In this document: positions 63,060-64,000 of the stretch, piece by piece
Layout: each line of letters starts with the position of its first letter
Position numbering within the stretch: the stretch's first letter is position 1
The notes under the pieces: generated by a model
What the model saw: the letters and a program-made list of their open reading frames with translations, nothing else
Told to the model about the DNA's origin: nothing
The model's database searches: none
Translations under genes and position numbers: made by a program
Assembly (NCBI GenBank): GCA_003612585.1
Contig: RAZH01000001.1
Span: 496,001 to 560,000 of the forward strand
Reading direction: 5' to 3'
Length of the DNA stretch: 64,000 nt
DNA from: a bacterium 1XD42-54
GTDB taxonomy: Bacteria > Bacillota > Clostridia > Lachnospirales > Lachnospiraceae

Positions 63060-64000
63060 TTATAAGTATCTAATCAGCTCCTGGGCCGCCTTAAGCGTTG
63101 GATAGATTCCCGCAGCCGTCATTGCATACAGGGCGGCTCCGTAGGATGCTTCTTCGCGGTGTACCGGGATTTGCATTTTCATATGGTACAGATTTTCGAA
63201 TATGTTCCGGAAGTGGCGGTTGAAACGGATTGCGTTGCCGCTTCCGATCAGGTATTTGGGGATACCGGCTCCTTGGGCGCACATTGATTTGTGGAAGGTT
63301 ACAAGTTCTTCTGCAATGCCTGACAGTATGCCGTAGAGAAACTCCTCTGGTGTGAAATTGTCGAGTTTCAGGCCGCAGATGCTTCCGGTAAGCTCCGGGT
63401 TTTCTCTGGTGCCGCAAAACTGCGTATGAAACTGCAATGTGCAGGGGCGGCTACCGCGTCTTGCAAGTATTTCATCCATTTTTGCGTATAAATTTCCCGT
63501 GTCCAGGCCGGTTATGTCCTTCACTGTAGCGCGGAAAAATTTTTCCATTGCCGCATAGGCCAGACCGCCGCAAAGGCTCGAACCAACAAGAATATAGGAT
63601 GCTTCTGTAAGTACGCGAAGTTCCACGTCTATGACATCCATATAGTGTGCAACACCCGCTGAGACCTGTCCTGAGGTGCCGACGTTCATCAGGACACTGT
63701 TCTCACTGTCTTTGACAGAGCCAATCACGCTTGCCTGATTGTCTCCGATTGCAGCACTGACCGGTATCCCCTCTGGCGTCCTGCCAATCACGGTACAGCT
63801 GCGCTCACACTCCGGAAGCAAGGAGCAGTCAATGCCTGCCTGTTTTACAGCTTCTGTATCAAACCGCAGCGTTTTCAGGTCAAAGCAGCCATGACTTGCC
63901 GCATCGGAAGCTGAGACCAGCGGCTCTCTGCGTCCAGTCAGACGCATACCGATGTAATCATGAATTGTACAAAAATGAACTGCCTGATCCGGCACAAGAT
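63060..64000 (-). CDS. FGGY-family carbohydrate kinase, sedoheptulokinase-like (5' end outside window)
   Basis: The last 313 residues of an FGGY sugar kinase; the frame stays open to the window edge, so the true start is outside. CTIHDYIGMRLTGR, the GDNQASVIGSV segment with the catalytic Asp, LMNVGTSGQVS of the ATP site and the C-terminal PKYLIGSGNAIRFN all fit the family. The IGDNQASVIG...NVGTSGQVS wording is closest to sedoheptulokinases, but another sugar is possible. It lies upstream of the palindrome and spoVA genes. Confidence 0.85.
   Translation of the reverse strand, partial: LVPDQAVHFCTIHDYIGMRLTGRREPLVSASDAASHGCFDLKTLRFDTEAVKQAGIDCSLLPECERSCTVIGRTPEGIPVSAAIGDNQASVIGSVKDSENSVLMNVGTSGQVSAGVAHYMDVIDVELRVLTEASYILVGSSLCGGLAYAAMEKFFRATVKDITGLDTGNLYAKMDEILARRGSRPCTLQFHTQFCGTRENPELTGSICGLKLDNFTPEEFLYGILSGIAEELVTFHKSMCAQGAGIPKYLIGSGNAIRFNRHFRNIFENLYHMKMQIPVHREEASYGAALYAMTAAGIYPTLKAAQELIRYL

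Overview
The window reads as a chromosomal segment of a spore-forming Clostridia bacterium, most likely a Lachnospiraceae gut commensal. The evidence is spoVAA-spoVAB behind a sigma-G-like promoter, a complete dlt operon, a split PurH (separate formyltransferase and PurO-type cyclohydrolase) under a ZTP riboswitch, and many genes typical of that family (DUF6062, NSS transporter, VanR/VanS-like kinases). No rRNA, tRNA or CRISPR array was seen. Both ends cut through genes: a phospholipid methyltransferase-like gene on the left and an FGGY sugar kinase on the right.

Left part (1-23000). A methyltransferase, a VTT-type membrane protein and a two-component system form one plus-strand operon. Positions 3371-4958 are a scar of old mobile and defence DNA (IS110 remnant, broken hsdM, possible Tn916-type integrase stub) with two small Cys-rich genes. 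Next come a VOC protein, an MFS exporter with a structured leader, a TudS/DUF523 protein, DUF6062, and a TetR-controlled MFS plus MacB-like ABC export operon. An HTH-aminotransferase fusion follows, with repeated operator-like boxes upstream. The dlt operon is A-B-C-D with a previously unlisted dltX at its end. An NSS symporter then faces a divergent XRE regulator.

Middle (23000-53350). After ftsH and carB, everything from 53090 down to 28857 lies on the minus strand and forms a siphophage-tail-derived island. It has a tail terminator, two tail-tube paralogs, a tail assembly chaperone with a canonical -1 slippery site, a 1710-aa tape measure, Dit, DUF1617, a 1352-aa tail/receptor-binding protein with an S74 chaperone, holin-type proteins and a multidomain endolysin. 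No integrase, terminase, portal, capsid or replication gene is present. An 8-kb regulatory and secreted-protein block sits between the tube genes and the tape measure. It holds two paralogous sigma-like regulators, an ImmR/ImmA pair with a palindromic operator, an NlpC/P60 pseudoenzyme with Ig-like domains, peptidoglycan-binding-like secreted proteins and a lipoprotein. My best interpretation is a domesticated F-type (non-contractile) tailocin-like particle locus with its own regulators and accessory surface proteins, set between carB and pyrG. A decayed prophage is the main alternative.

Right part (53350-64000). pyrG is preceded by an attenuator-like hairpin. The general PTS genes ptsH and ptsI follow (this HPr has Gln at position 46), then purO-purV under the ZTP riboswitch, an ABC-class predicted ATPase, the spoVA genes with a small membrane protein in front, a perfect 28-bp palindrome, and the partial kinase.
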